DNA of 64,000 nt from [Clostridium] asparagiforme DSM 15981 (GTDB lineage: Bacteria > Bacillota > Clostridia > Lachnospirales > Lachnospiraceae), in assembly GCA_025149125.1 (NCBI GenBank), contig CP102272.1, positions 1,736,001 to 1,800,000 on the forward strand, written 5' to 3'. Both the position numbers and the translations under genes were made by a program. This document shows positions 52,094-60,830 of the stretch, one piece after another (position 1 is the stretch's first letter; every line of letters begins with the position of its first letter). The notes beneath the pieces were generated by a model. It saw only the letters and a list, made by a program, of their open reading frames with translations. It ran no database searches and was not told where the DNA came from.

Positions 52094-55000
52094 CTATTCT
52101 TTTCTTGCCCCGTCCGGGTCGATCTCGTAGCCGTCGATTTTGGTATTGGCGGCCATAGCGCCGTCCGGGTAGAAGTAGTACCACTTGCCGCTGATTTCCT
52201 GCCAGCCCCCGGCTTGCATGAGGCCCGCAGCGTCGAAGTAGTACCATGTGCCGTCAATCTGTTTCCAGCCGGTCATGGGCTTGTTATTCTCATAGTACAG
52301 CCATTTCCCGGCGTCGTTCTGCCCCCAGCCGCCAGCGGCGGGGTCAATGACGATTTCCACGAAACGCCGCAGGACGGTGGCGGCCTCGGCACGGGTGGCG
52401 GTGTCCTTGGGGCCGAAACGGTTGTTGCCCTTGCCGCTCATAATACCGGCCTGCTGAATGGCCTGTACCGCTTTTTTCATGCCGCTTGTGATCTGCCCCT
52501 CGTCCGCGAAAATCTCCGCTTCACGGGCCACGGGGAGGGTGTACCCCAGCTTGTCGGCGTAACGCTGCATAATGGCCGCCATCTGTTCGCGGGTGATGGT
52601 GGCGTCGGGGCTAAAGGTCTTGTCCCCGGTGCCGCTCACAATGCCCTTGGAGGCCGCCCACTCCACATAGGGCGCATAGTAGGCGGTGGTGGCAACGTCG
52701 TTAAACCGGCTGGAAGGATAGGCGGCGGGGTCTATCCCGGCCAGCCGTCCCAGCGCCACAACGAACATTCCCCGCGTGGTGGTGCCGTCCGGCGTAAAGG
52801 TGGCGTCGTCCGTTCCGGCCAGCAGGCCACGGCTTACCACAAAGTCAATATCCGCTTTGGCCCAATGGTTAACGGTGTCGGTAAAAGCCGGGGCGGGCCG
52901 GTGGCCCACGGCATACACGCTGAAATGCCCCACAGAGCCGATCACGTTTCCGCTGTTCCTGTCATAGCTGGATTGGTACAGCCATTCCGCGCCCTTGCCG
53001 TCCGCGCTGTAAACCAGATACAGGCCGCCGGTCTGCTCGGTGGCGGCGGGCTTATAGGCCAGCCCCACGGTGACGCGGCCCGCGCCGAAGCTCTGAACGG
53101 TGGCCGCTTTGCCGTCCGCGCCGGTGTAGTTCACCGTCAGCCGGTAGGCGGGGCGGGAGCCGACAGCGGCCAGCGCGTCCCCGGCAAGGCCGGTTTCCCG
53201 GACGGCGGTCAGGGTAATGTCGCCGGTGGCCTGTTTCTGAATCTCTTGCAGGGCGGCAAGGTCAAAGGTTATATCTACAACGCCGGTGTTCAAGATGACA
53301 TATTGCACCTTGGCGGCGATCAGCCGGTCAAGGGTGGCCCGCTGAATGACGATGGAAAAGCCGTCGTAGGTCAGGGACGTTTTCGCGTCGTACTGTACCG
53401 CGATACCGTTTGTCTTGGCCTTGGCGTCCTTTCCGGCCTCGGCTATGGCCGCCGCCGTGCGCCCGTCGTCCGGCTTGCCGGTGGCCGTGCCGTTCCCCAC
53501 GGACACGGGCAGCTCGATCACGGCCAGTACGGGGTGATTGGGTTTCGGCGGTTCCGGGGTGGTGGTGATGTAATGGCTGCTGCCGCCTCCGCTGTTTCCA
53601 CCGCCTCCACTGGAATCGGTTTTCACAGTGACGGTACAGGTGGCCGTTTTGCTCCCGTCCGTGGTGGCGACGGTTATGGTGGCCGTACCCTCTTTGACGG
53701 CGGTCACGTTGCCGCTTGCGTCCACGGTCGCTATGCCGGTATCGCTGGACTGCCAGCTTACCGCCTTGTTGGAGGCGTTAGACGGTTCCACCGTGGCAAT
53801 TAGCTGGAAGGAACGCGGGTCTTTGTCGGTGTGCAGGGTATAGGCCGAATGATTCAGCGTCACACCTATTACCGGGATTGTGACCGGGGGAGCGTCTTTC
53901 ACAGTGACGGTGCAGGTGGCCGTTTTTCTCCCTTGCCGGGAGGTCGCGGTGATCGTGGCCGTGCCGTTAGAAACGGCGGTCACGTTGCCGTCTTGATCTA
54001 CCGCGACAATGTTGGTGTCGCTGCTCTCCCATATGACTTCTTTGAATGTAGCGTCGCTCGGTATAAAGGTGGTGGTTAGCGTACCGCTCCCATTTGGCCG
54101 CAGTTCCAGCGTGGCCGGAAGGGAAATTGACGTGACGGGGCTGTATTCAACCGTGTTCAAGTTCTCCCAGCCGCCGCTGTCATAGCCTGTCCCGCCCTTC
54201 GGGACGTAAAAGGTCAGACCGGTGCTTGTGTTCTCGAAAGTGCTGTCGTTTATAGTCGGCGCGGTCGTGGGTTCCATGATGATTTTATCAAGGCCCGTGC
54301 AGCCGTAAAACGCAAAATCCCCAATTTGTTCCACACCGCCCGGCAGCTCGGTCAGGGTAATACCCGTGCAGTGGGCAAACGCAGAACCCCCAATTTGTGT
54401 CACGCCGTCCGGCAGCTCGGTCAGGGTAATACCCGTGCAGTGGGCAAACGCAGAACCCCCAATTTGTGTCACGCCGCCCGGCAGCTCGGTCAGGGTAATA
54501 CCCATGCAGCCGTAAAACGCAGAAGGCTCAATTTGTTCCAAGCCGCCCGGCAGCTCGGTCAGGGTAATACCCGTGCAGCCCCTAAACGCAGAAGGCTTAA
54601 TTTGTTCCAAGCCGCCCGGCAGCTCGGTCAGGGTAATACCCGTGCAGCTGGAAAACGCAGAATTCCCAATTTGTGTCACGCCGTCCGGCAGCTCGGTCAG
54701 GGTAATACCCGTGCAGCCCCTAAACGCAAAATCCCCAATTTGTGTCACGCCGCCCGGCAGCTCGGTCAGCTTAAGATTCTTGCAGTTGTTAAACGCAGAA
54801 TCCCCAATTTGTGTCACGCTGTCCGGGAGGGTCAGCGTTTGCAGTTTTGTTTGTTGGCTCTTCACCATGCCCGTATCATTCTTTACCGTGGTCAGGTTCG
54901 TCATGCCGGACAGGTCGAGGGCCGTCAGACTGTTCCAGCCGCTGCTTTCGTTATACAGGTCGATCAGGTATTGCCAGTTATAGCCGGTGACCTCCGCCGC

Positions 55001-55972
55001 GCTGCCAGTGAGTTTGATGGTGGCAACGTCCGCTTTATCGTCGCCAGACAGCGCGGTTTCAATGGCCGTTTTCATTTCGTTGTTGTCTTCGTCCGTGCCG
55101 CCCGTGCCGTTTCTGTCAAAGGTCACGGTGAGAACGCCGCCTTGAAGGGCAAGCGTGACTGCCCCGCCAATCAGCACATCAATCTCCGGCAGCTCCACGC
55201 CGTCGGCCAGCGTATAACCGGCTGGAAGAACAGGCGTAAAGAGATAGCCGCCCTGTTCGGCGGTGTCGTCCCACGGGCTGTCCGGTTCCCACGTCACGCC
55301 GGTTATGGTGATTGCCTCCGGCTCCGGGTCGGTATCGTCGGACACGACATAGCCGGACGCGCCCAGCGTGGCGGGTAGGGTCAGGCCGTCCAGCGTCGTA
55401 CCCGCTGGGACGGTCTGCTGTTTCACCGCGTCGGGAATCCCGTCAAAGGCCGTGACGGTGATCGTCCCCGTATCTCCCGGCTCCCCGGTTTCCGTCCCCG
55501 TTTTCTCCGGCGCGGTCAAACCGTTTCCGCTTATGGTGGGTTCCTCTTTGCCGCTGTCCTTGTCCGGCTCCCCGGCGCAGACTTCGCAGACGTAGCCGCA
55601 GGGCGTACCCGGAACGGCCTCTATATAGCCGCAATCGGTAGTATGCTCCCCGCGCTCATGGGAGCAGTCCAGCGCGTAACACGCCTGCCCGTGTGTATGG
55701 CCCGCGTCGCTGTCGGTGGCCGTCTGCTCCGCGTCCTCGTCCATGCCGCAAATCAGCTCGTCCGTGTAGCACTCCGGCGTGTGTTCGTGTTCGCAGTCGC
55801 GGCCCGGTATGGCCTCCACATAACCGCATACGGCGGCGTCATGGGCAGTGTGGTGTTCACACAGGCCGGTGCCTGCCGGGGATTCCACCGCGTAGGCCGT
55901 GGCCCCCAACTGGGAAAACACCAGCCCGGCGGCCAGCAGCGCAGCCCCTATCCGTTTTCTCGTTCTCAACAT
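52094..55972 (-). CDS. Large surface protein with BspA-type leucine-rich repeats, Ig-like, SLH and cell-wall-binding domains
   Basis: A 1,292-residue secreted protein. Its N-terminal signal peptide (RKRIGAALLAAGLVFSQLGATAYA) precedes Cys/His-rich repeats (CEHHTAHDAAVCGYVEAIPG; CGYIEAVPGTPCGYVC). Then come BspA-like leucine-rich repeats (about 370-560), two Ig-like Big_2 domains (about 605-785), a beta-rich region, three SLH domains (about 1,015-1,190) and C-terminal cell-wall-binding repeats (GWKQIDGTWYYFDAAGLMQAGG). It probably displays the repeat region at the surface for adhesion. AGGAGGG precedes the ATG at 55972. Two different wall-anchoring modules in one protein is unusual. Confidence 0.93.
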   Translation of the reverse strand: MLRTRKRIGAALLAAGLVFSQLGATAYAVESPAGTGLCEHHTAHDAAVCGYVEAIPGRDCEHEHTPECYTDELICGMDEDAEQTATDSDAGHTHGQACYALDCSHERGEHTTDCGYIEAVPGTPCGYVCEVCAGEPDKDSGKEEPTISGNGLTAPEKTGTETGEPGDTGTITVTAFDGIPDAVKQQTVPAGTTLDGLTLPATLGASGYVVSDDTDPEPEAITITGVTWEPDSPWDDTAEQGGYLFTPVLPAGYTLADGVELPEIDVLIGGAVTLALQGGVLTVTFDRNGTGGTDEDNNEMKTAIETALSGDDKADVATIKLTGSAAEVTGYNWQYLIDLYNESSGWNSLTALDLSGMTNLTTVKNDTGMVKSQQTKLQTLTLPDSVTQIGDSAFNNCKNLKLTELPGGVTQIGDFAFRGCTGITLTELPDGVTQIGNSAFSSCTGITLTELPGGLEQIKPSAFRGCTGITLTELPGGLEQIEPSAFYGCMGITLTELPGGVTQIGGSAFAHCTGITLTELPDGVTQIGGSAFAHCTGITLTELPGGVEQIGDFAFYGCTGLDKIIMEPTTAPTINDSTFENTSTGLTFYVPKGGTGYDSGGWENLNTVEYSPVTSISLPATLELRPNGSGTLTTTFIPSDATFKEVIWESSDTNIVAVDQDGNVTAVSNGTATITATSRQGRKTATCTVTVKDAPPVTIPVIGVTLNHSAYTLHTDKDPRSFQLIATVEPSNASNKAVSWQSSDTGIATVDASGNVTAVKEGTATITVATTDGSKTATCTVTVKTDSSGGGGNSGGGSSHYITTTPEPPKPNHPVLAVIELPVSVGNGTATGKPDDGRTAAAIAEAGKDAKAKTNGIAVQYDAKTSLTYDGFSIVIQRATLDRLIAAKVQYVILNTGVVDITFDLAALQEIQKQATGDITLTAVRETGLAGDALAAVGSRPAYRLTVNYTGADGKAATVQSFGAGRVTVGLAYKPAATEQTGGLYLVYSADGKGAEWLYQSSYDRNSGNVIGSVGHFSVYAVGHRPAPAFTDTVNHWAKADIDFVVSRGLLAGTDDATFTPDGTTTRGMFVVALGRLAGIDPAAYPSSRFNDVATTAYYAPYVEWAASKGIVSGTGDKTFSPDATITREQMAAIMQRYADKLGYTLPVAREAEIFADEGQITSGMKKAVQAIQQAGIMSGKGNNRFGPKDTATRAEAATVLRRFVEIVIDPAAGGWGQNDAGKWLYYENNKPMTGWKQIDGTWYYFDAAGLMQAGGWQEISGKWYYFYPDGAMAANTKIDGYEIDPDGARKE
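54290..54840. repeat. 69-bp tandem repeats encoding leucine-rich repeats
   Basis: About eight tandem units of 69 bases (23 residues, core GITLTELPGGVTQIGDSAF) run through the middle of the surface-protein gene. Several units are almost identical at DNA level, so the copy number is likely to vary by recombination. Confidence 0.92.
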
Positions 55973-56015
55973 AACGTTCCCTCCTATCGTTTCGTATGCG
56001 GACAGACAGGGGTTT

Positions 56016-56061
56016 TTCAAGCAGCTCCTTTGGAGCTGCTTGAAGGGGGTATACCCCCTTC
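56016..56061. repeat. Two overlapping perfect palindromes
   Basis: A 13-bp stem, TTCAAGCAGCTCC (56016-56028) and GGAGCTGCTTGAA (56032-56044), has a TTT loop. Its last GAA is the first three bases of a perfect 20-base palindrome GAAGGGGGTATACCCCCTTC (56042-56061). They lie between the pseudo-receiver gene and the surface-protein gene on the minus strand, with no T-run on that strand. Confidence 0.85.
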
Positions 56062-56090
56062 AAATCCGCTTGATTGCTTTTTTGAAACTC

Positions 56091-56468
56091 CTATGCTTTT
56101 CCGGCCCCTTGGCTTAGCTCCATGAACCGCGTCAATGCCTGCTCCATCTTGTAGCGCGTCACCGGCTTTTTGCAGAAGAACGGCACACACAGCCGGTATG
56201 CCTGCACCCCAAAATCCAAATCGGAAAACCAGATGATTTTCCGGGATAGCAGCCGCGCGCTGGTGATGGTGTTTAAGCCCTCCACGCTGTCTTGCGCCAC
56301 GATCACCGCGTCCGGCAGCGCCCGCTTTACCATGCCGTCCAGCTCCGGCCAATCCGCGCAGCCTGTGACCTCTGCCTCCACCTCCTTTTCCTCCAAACAC
56401 TGGCGGGCCAAATCCATCAACTGTTCCCGCTCCGCTCCGTCGCCGTCGCAGACAATCATGCTCCACAT
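56091..56468 (-). CDS. Stand-alone pseudo-receiver domain protein
   Basis: A 125-residue CheY-like protein (MIVCDGDGAEREQLMDLAR; PDAVIVAQDSVEGLNT; RKIIWFSDLDFGVQAYRL; FFCKKPVTRYKMEQAL). Aligned by eye with the LytTR regulator next to it, the phospho-acceptor Asp position is Gln (AQDSVEGL against IDQYMDGL), while the signalling Lys region is kept (CKKPV). It may act as a phosphorylation-independent partner or decoy in the neighbouring two-component system. AAGGAGG precedes its ATG. It is followed on the same strand by the surface-protein gene. Confidence 0.75.
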   Translation of the reverse strand: MWSMIVCDGDGAEREQLMDLARQCLEEKEVEAEVTGCADWPELDGMVKRALPDAVIVAQDSVEGLNTITSARLLSRKIIWFSDLDFGVQAYRLCVPFFCKKPVTRYKMEQALTRFMELSQGAGKA

Positions 56469-56542
56469 AGGCGGCCTCCTTCCTGTCCAGATTGCTTTCT
56501 ACACGTTCAGCATAGGGAAAAAGGCGGCGGTTTTCAAGGGAG

Positions 56543-56575
56543 TGGCCGCAACTTGACATTTTTGGCCGTAACTTG
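56543..56575. promoter_or_regulatory. LytTR-type direct repeats between divergent genes
   Basis: TGGCCGCAACTTG (56543-56555) and TGGCCGTAACTTG (56563-56575) are near-identical direct repeats 20 bases apart, about two helical turns. This is the typical layout of a LytTR response-regulator site. They lie in the divergent region between the pseudo-receiver and the response regulator, so both directions could be controlled. Confidence 0.75.
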
Positions 56576-56654
56576 CATGGTCAAAACGGGATTTTTGCGG
56601 TAAAATGGTCTTGACAACGAAAAAACTTTGTGATACGGAGGGAGGGATTTTGAC

Positions 56655-57380
56655 ATGAGAGCCGCAATCATAGACGACCTTGAATCGTGCAGGGAGGATT
56701 TAAGGAAGTGCCTGCACCAATACTTAAACGGGCATTACGCCGGGGAAACGCCCGCCGTCGGGGAGTTTTCCAGCGGGGAGGATTTTTTGTCCCAATTCCA
56801 GCCGGAGGCGTGGGACGTTATTTTTATCGACCAGTACATGGACGGGCTTTCCGGCATTGATACGGCCCGGAAAATCCGGGAGAAGGACAAGCTGGCGGCG
56901 CTGGTGTTTGTCACCACAAGCGTGAGCCACGCCGTCGAGAGCTACGGGGTGCGGGCCTGTGGGTATCTGGTCAAGCCCTACGACTACGGCGACTTTGAAA
57001 AGACCATGGAGCTGGCCGGGGTGGAGAAGATACGCAGCGCCCGGTTTGTCCGGGTGGAACAGGAAAAGGTGCTGCTCCGTGAAATCCTCTGGTGCGACAA
57101 AGACGAACACTATACCCAAATCCATACCGACAGGCGGGGCGTCCTCCGGTTCCGTCTGCCCTTCGGGGAGCTGGCGGGGCTGCTGGCCCCTTACCCACAG
57201 TTTTTGCCCTGCTACAAGGGCTGTATCGTCAACGCGGAACGGGTGGAGCGAATCGACGCGCTGGTGTTCCGGATGGACAACGGGGCAGGCGTCCCCTTTG
57301 CCCAGCGGGAGAAGAAAAAGCTGGAAGGGCTGTATAGTTCCTATCTGTTCCAGCGGGAAAGGGAGGACGCGCTTTTATGA
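56655..57380 (+). CDS. LytTR-family response regulator
   Basis: A 241-residue AgrA/LytR-type regulator. The receiver domain has phospho-acceptor Asp in VIFIDQYMDGLSG and Lys in CGYLVKPYDYGDF. The C-terminal LytTR DNA-binding domain (RFVRVEQEKVLLREILWCDKD; ALVFRMDNGAGVPFAQREKK) binds short direct repeats. It is translationally coupled to the sensor kinase by a 4-base overlap. It probably controls the divergent pseudo-receiver and surface-protein genes through the repeats at 56543. GGAGGG precedes the ATG. Confidence 0.93.
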   Translation: MRAAIIDDLESCREDLRKCLHQYLNGHYAGETPAVGEFSSGEDFLSQFQPEAWDVIFIDQYMDGLSGIDTARKIREKDKLAALVFVTTSVSHAVESYGVRACGYLVKPYDYGDFEKTMELAGVEKIRSARFVRVEQEKVLLREILWCDKDEHYTQIHTDRRGVLRFRLPFGELAGLLAPYPQFLPCYKGCIVNAERVERIDALVFRMDNGAGVPFAQREKKKLEGLYSSYLFQREREDALL

Positions 57381-58774
57381 TGGACACGGTTGACGCGCTG
57401 ATGGTGCTTTTGTTCCCGTTCCTTGATACCATTCCCTTTACCATGCCCCGGTACTGGATTTTTCGCGGCAGGCTGCGGATTCCCTTCCGGTATGTGGTGC
57501 TGGTGCAGTTTGTGTTGACGGCGGCGTACAGCGCGTCCTTTTACGCCGTCAACCTGGGCGGCTATGAGGCGGCGGCCCGGTGGACGACCATTCTCCGTTA
57601 CGTCTTTATGCTGGCATATCTGGTTTGCGCCTTTTCGCTGATTAAGGACACCCTGCCAAAACTCCTGTTTACCTGGCTGCTTACGCTGGCGTGGCAGTTT
57701 TTTGTCATGGGAAACGCGAACTTTATTGAAAGCCGTTTTTTCCCGGACGTGTCCGGCCGGCACCCCTATTTGGTCTACAACGTCGCCCGCATTGTGATCT
57801 ACCTGATTACCTGCCCGTTCCTGCTCCGGTTTTTCCTCCATACGGTGCGGGACGCGCTGAAAATCGAGGACCCGGAAATCTGGCGGCGGTTCTGGAAAAT
57901 TCCGCTGTTTTCCACGCTGTTCGGTATCCTTTACTGTACCATGACCGACGTGTACGCCTTCGCCTCATGGCAGTTTCTAATCTGTCGCTACCTCATGCTG
58001 TTCGGGGCCTGCTATGTGTCCCATGTGGCGCTCCGGGTACTGGAAATCTCACGGAGCCGGACACAACTGGAAGAATCGCTCCGGTACGCCGACCGGAGCC
58101 TGCTGGCGCAGAAAAAGCAGTTTGATGCGCTGGCCGTCCACATGGACGAAACGCGCAAGGCCCGCCACGATCTTCGGCAGCATTTGGCCGTGGTGAAGTC
58201 CTATCTGGAGCATGATGACAAGGCGGGGCTTGCGGAATACATCGAACTGTATCAAAGCCAGCTGCCCCCGGACACTTGGGAGCGGTATTGCCGCAACGAC
58301 GTGGTGAACGCCGTCGTATGCTACTACGCGGCCTCGGCGCGGGACGGCGGGATTGCCTTTGAAGCGGGGATAGACTACCCGGACGGCTGCCCGGTGTCCA
58401 GCACGGACATAACAGTGCTGCTGGGGAACCTGCTGGAAAACGCGGTGGAAGCCTGTAAGCGGGAGGCGGCGGGAGGGCCGCAGACCATTAAGCTCCGGGT
58501 CAAGCGGCGGGGCAGCTCCACGCTTTTGATTCTGGTGGACAATCCATGTGTGACGCCAGTGATGTTCGACGGGGACACGCCGCTTTCCTCCAAACGGGAG
58601 GGGGCCGGAATCGGCGTGGAATCCGTGCGGGAGATTGCCGCCCGGTACGGCGGCACGGTGCAGTTTGAGCAGAAAGGCGGGGCGTTCTACGCCTCCGTCC
58701 TGCTGAAACTGGTTCCGGACGGGGCGGGGGAAACCGCACCGGCTGGGGAAGGAGCGTTTCCGCTCAAACAATAG
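57377..58774 (+). CDS. GHKL sensor histidine kinase (AgrC-like)
   Basis: A 465-residue kinase. About six N-terminal membrane segments (residues 1-215) end in a coiled linker; the phospho-His is in RKARHDLRQHL, the N box in LLGNLLENAVEAC and the G box in GAGIGVESVREIAARYGG. The C-terminal ATPase is of the GHKL type. This pairing with a LytTR regulator is typical of peptide-sensing systems, but no signal-peptide gene was recognised nearby. Confidence 0.93.
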   Translation: MMDTVDALMVLLFPFLDTIPFTMPRYWIFRGRLRIPFRYVVLVQFVLTAAYSASFYAVNLGGYEAAARWTTILRYVFMLAYLVCAFSLIKDTLPKLLFTWLLTLAWQFFVMGNANFIESRFFPDVSGRHPYLVYNVARIVIYLITCPFLLRFFLHTVRDALKIEDPEIWRRFWKIPLFSTLFGILYCTMTDVYAFASWQFLICRYLMLFGACYVSHVALRVLEISRSRTQLEESLRYADRSLLAQKKQFDALAVHMDETRKARHDLRQHLAVVKSYLEHDDKAGLAEYIELYQSQLPPDTWERYCRNDVVNAVVCYYAASARDGGIAFEAGIDYPDGCPVSSTDITVLLGNLLENAVEACKREAAGGPQTIKLRVKRRGSSTLLILVDNPCVTPVMFDGDTPLSSKREGAGIGVESVREIAARYGGTVQFEQKGGAFYASVLLKLVPDGAGETAPAGEGAFPLKQ

Positions 58775-58785
58775 CGGCAAGCAGG

Positions 58786-58812
58786 GCAAAGTGGTACACA
58801 CTTTGCGATTTT
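58786..58812. terminator. Terminator after the two-component genes
   Basis: GCAAAGTG (58786-58793) pairs perfectly with CACTTTGC (58799-58806), loop GTACA, followed by GATTTT. Confidence 0.75.
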
Positions 58813-58871
58813 CCCGATTTTTGCCTTGGCGAAAACCTGTAAAATCTGCTTGTTGGGGGCCGCCCCAATCC

Positions 58872-59190
58872 CCCGGCAAGGTGCGCCCCAGCTGCCTTGC
58901 CAAACGCTCCACAAGTGGAGCGGCGACGGCCCGCAGGCCTAGTGTCGATGGCGTCTCCATCATGTTTGAAAGCGTCCGGCCGGACGCGCAGCCCTCCCGT
59001 CAGGGGCGATGAAAGAGGCCGCCGGTGGCGGCCCTTTTACGGGGTTTGGGTTCCAGTACCCAACAAGCGTTTTGCAGGAGTGTATATACTCCAGCCCTGC
59101 TTGCCACGATTGTTTTCGGTGGGATTGGGATTCCCGCTGCGCATGGAAACAGCCCCGGCATAAGACGGGGTTCAGTCTTACGCCGGGGTT
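58872..59190. other. Hairpin-dense gene-free region
   Basis: Several strong inverted repeats lie close together. They are GGCAAGG/CCTTGCC (58875-58901), GCTCCAC/GTGGAGC (58906-58921) and the 16-base palindrome GCGTCCGGCCGGACGC (58972-58987). Next are GGCCGCC/GGCGGCC with T-run (59017-59038), GGAGT/ACTCC (59077-59092) and CCCCGGCATAAGAC/GTCTTACGCCGGGG (59153-59188). No gene with a convincing start fits here. The density recalls transfer origins or element termini, but no relaxase is present. Confidence 0.6.
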
Positions 59191-59219
59191 GTCTTGCGTA
59201 ACGATAAAAATCTGTTTCC

Positions 59220-59231
59220 GGGGGGGGGGGG
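59220..59231. repeat. Homopolymer of 12 G
   Basis: Twelve consecutive G (59220-59231) lie immediately upstream of GTGAAATGATACAGGACC. Long G tracts are slippage-prone and can be phase-variable or sequencing artefacts. No clear gene is governed by it here. Confidence 0.85.
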
Positions 59232-59427
59232 TGAAATGATACAGGACCCCTCGGTTCCGCGCCCGCAGAGGCCCGTTCTGTCAGGGGTTTGGAGGCCCTA
59301 TTTTTCCGCACAAGCCCCTTGTCGGCCCATGCCCGCAAATTCCGTCCGGCCTCTTACGGTTTCGGGAAGGGTGTGGTATACTAAAGCTGTCAGCAGGCCC
59401 CGCAAGGGCTTGCTGTTTTTTTGTTTT

Positions 59428-59447
59428 ATGGTGCCCAAATGGTGCCC
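59428..59447. repeat. 20-bp direct repeat, right copy
   Basis: ATGGTGCCCAAATGGTGCCC, identical and in the same orientation to 50165-50184. The two copies enclose 9.2 kb holding the insertion sequence, surface protein and two-component genes. Confidence 0.85.
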
Positions 59448-59699
59448 AACTTTACAAAACCATGCTGTTACAGGTTACGCCGCCTTATTCGCCGGATTTG
59501 AGAAAATGCCCATTTCATGCGGGTTTGCGCCATCTTCCCATGAAACGATTTGCCGCCTTATGACGGCTGATTTAGCTATACAGGCAATAAAAAATAGTAG
59601 AATTGCTTTGGTAGCATGGGATGCCCACATCCCGCAGCCCCCGCATAAATACTCTTTTTTGGCTTTGTGCGTTCCAATATTAGTAGGATTAAAATGCTG

Positions 59700-59759
59700 T
59701 TTGACGCTTTTTTGACGCCCCAGCTCCACGAGAACTTATAAAAAGAGATAAGAAGATAT
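59700..59759. repeat. About 60-bp direct repeat, left copy
   Basis: It begins TTTGACGCTTTTTTGACGCC and ends AGAACTTATAAAAAGAGATA, then AGAAGATAT. It matches 61113-61175 in the same orientation with small indels. The start holds two TTTGACGC boxes 11-12 bases apart. The nucleotidyltransferase gene lies between the two copies. Confidence 0.85.
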
Positions 59760-60062
59760 GTGAGGGCACACGCTTATCTGTGAGAATTTCTGTTTATTTT
59801 TCTCGTCAAATTGATCGGCGAATTTCCTTCATTTCCGTTCTCATCCTTTCCCGTTTTTGGGTAAAGAAATTGAAGAGCAAGCATAGGAAGTGTGGCTCCA
59901 CTTCCGAAAAACTGTTTGTTGGGAAGCATCCCAAATCCTGTTTGCTTTTTGAATTTAGCCATCCATGAATGGGCTACAGAACCAAGTAGAAAAGCTAACT
60001 AAAGTATAGTACAATTAAAACGTAGAGAACAACCACTATTGTGTGTAAAGGAGCTGAAAAGT

Positions 60063-60830
60063 TTGGAGTTGCAAATACAAAAAGTACTAGAACAAATTAA
60101 GGCAACTTGCATGGATATATTTTCCACCAATTTGGTTGGAATATATATTCACGGTTCATTGGCATTTGGCTGCTTTAACTGGGATAAAAGCGATATTGAC
60201 TTTATAATTGTGACGCGGTTGTCGCCAACATTGCAGGAAAAAGAAAAGCTAGTTGAGGACTTGCTGAAGATTGATAAGATGTGTCCGCGAAAAGGCTTGG
60301 AAATGAGTTTAGTACTTGAAGAATATTGTCACGATTTTCTGTATCCTACGCCCTTTGAACTTCATTTTTCTAATGCTCACAAGCAAAAGTTTTTTGAGAA
60401 TTTGAGTGAGTACTGTGCCCATATGAACGGTACAGACAAAGATTTGGCCGCACATTTTACAATTATCAAACAATCGGGTATTGCTCTTTACGGTGAAAAA
60501 GCAGATGGAGTTTTTGGAGATGTCCCCAAAGCAAATTATTTGGACAGCATAAAACATGATATTGAAAACGCTGTTGTCGAGATAGTAGAAAATCCTATCT
60601 ATATCATACTGAATCTTTGCCGTGTATTGGCCTATATCAAGGATGATGTTGTCCTTTCAAAACAGCAAGGGGCATATTGGGGACTTGAGAATATCCCGGT
60701 TAAGTACGCTAGACTCATTGACAAAGCGGAAGAAAGCTACCGTAGCGCCGAACCGTTTTCGATGGATATAGGAGATGCCTTGCTTACAGATTTTTCGGGA
60801 TATATGCTTAAACAGATATTTGAAAGATGA
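60063..60830 (+). CDS. Aminoglycoside nucleotidyltransferase-like protein (ANT/AadA-type with DUF4111)
   Basis: A 255-residue protein. GIYIHGSLAFGCFNWDKSDIDFIIV is the nucleotidyltransferase core (GS-x-G...SDxD, with two catalytic Asp). The helical C-terminal half (YIILNLCRVLAYIKDDVVLSKQQGAYWGLE) matches the DUF4111 domain of AadA/ANT(9)-type enzymes that adenylate streptomycin or spectinomycin. I chose the TTG at 60063, nine bases after AAAGGAG; an upstream TTG at 60039 is possible. The gene is AT-rich and flanked by direct repeats, so it is probably acquired. Resistance is a prediction from family, not shown. Confidence 0.83.
   Translation: MELQIQKVLEQIKATCMDIFSTNLVGIYIHGSLAFGCFNWDKSDIDFIIVTRLSPTLQEKEKLVEDLLKIDKMCPRKGLEMSLVLEEYCHDFLYPTPFELHFSNAHKQKFFENLSEYCAHMNGTDKDLAAHFTIIKQSGIALYGEKADGVFGDVPKANYLDSIKHDIENAVVEIVENPIYIILNLCRVLAYIKDDVVLSKQQGAYWGLENIPVKYARLIDKAEESYRSAEPFSMDIGDALLTDFSGYMLKQIFER

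Noticed and set aside
51986..53803. Plus-strand open frame of 605 codons opposite the surface-protein gene
   Set aside because: It mirrors a GC-rich real gene, has no ribosome binding site and translates to low-complexity Gly/Val/Arg sequence.
54326..55378. Plus-strand repeated frame with a QLGQGNTRA pattern
   Set aside because: It is the reverse complement of the 69-bp leucine-rich repeats and has no independent coding signs.
59194..59715. Open frame of 173 codons across the G12 tract
   Set aside because: It begins near the G run, crosses the direct repeats and shows no conserved domain or good start.
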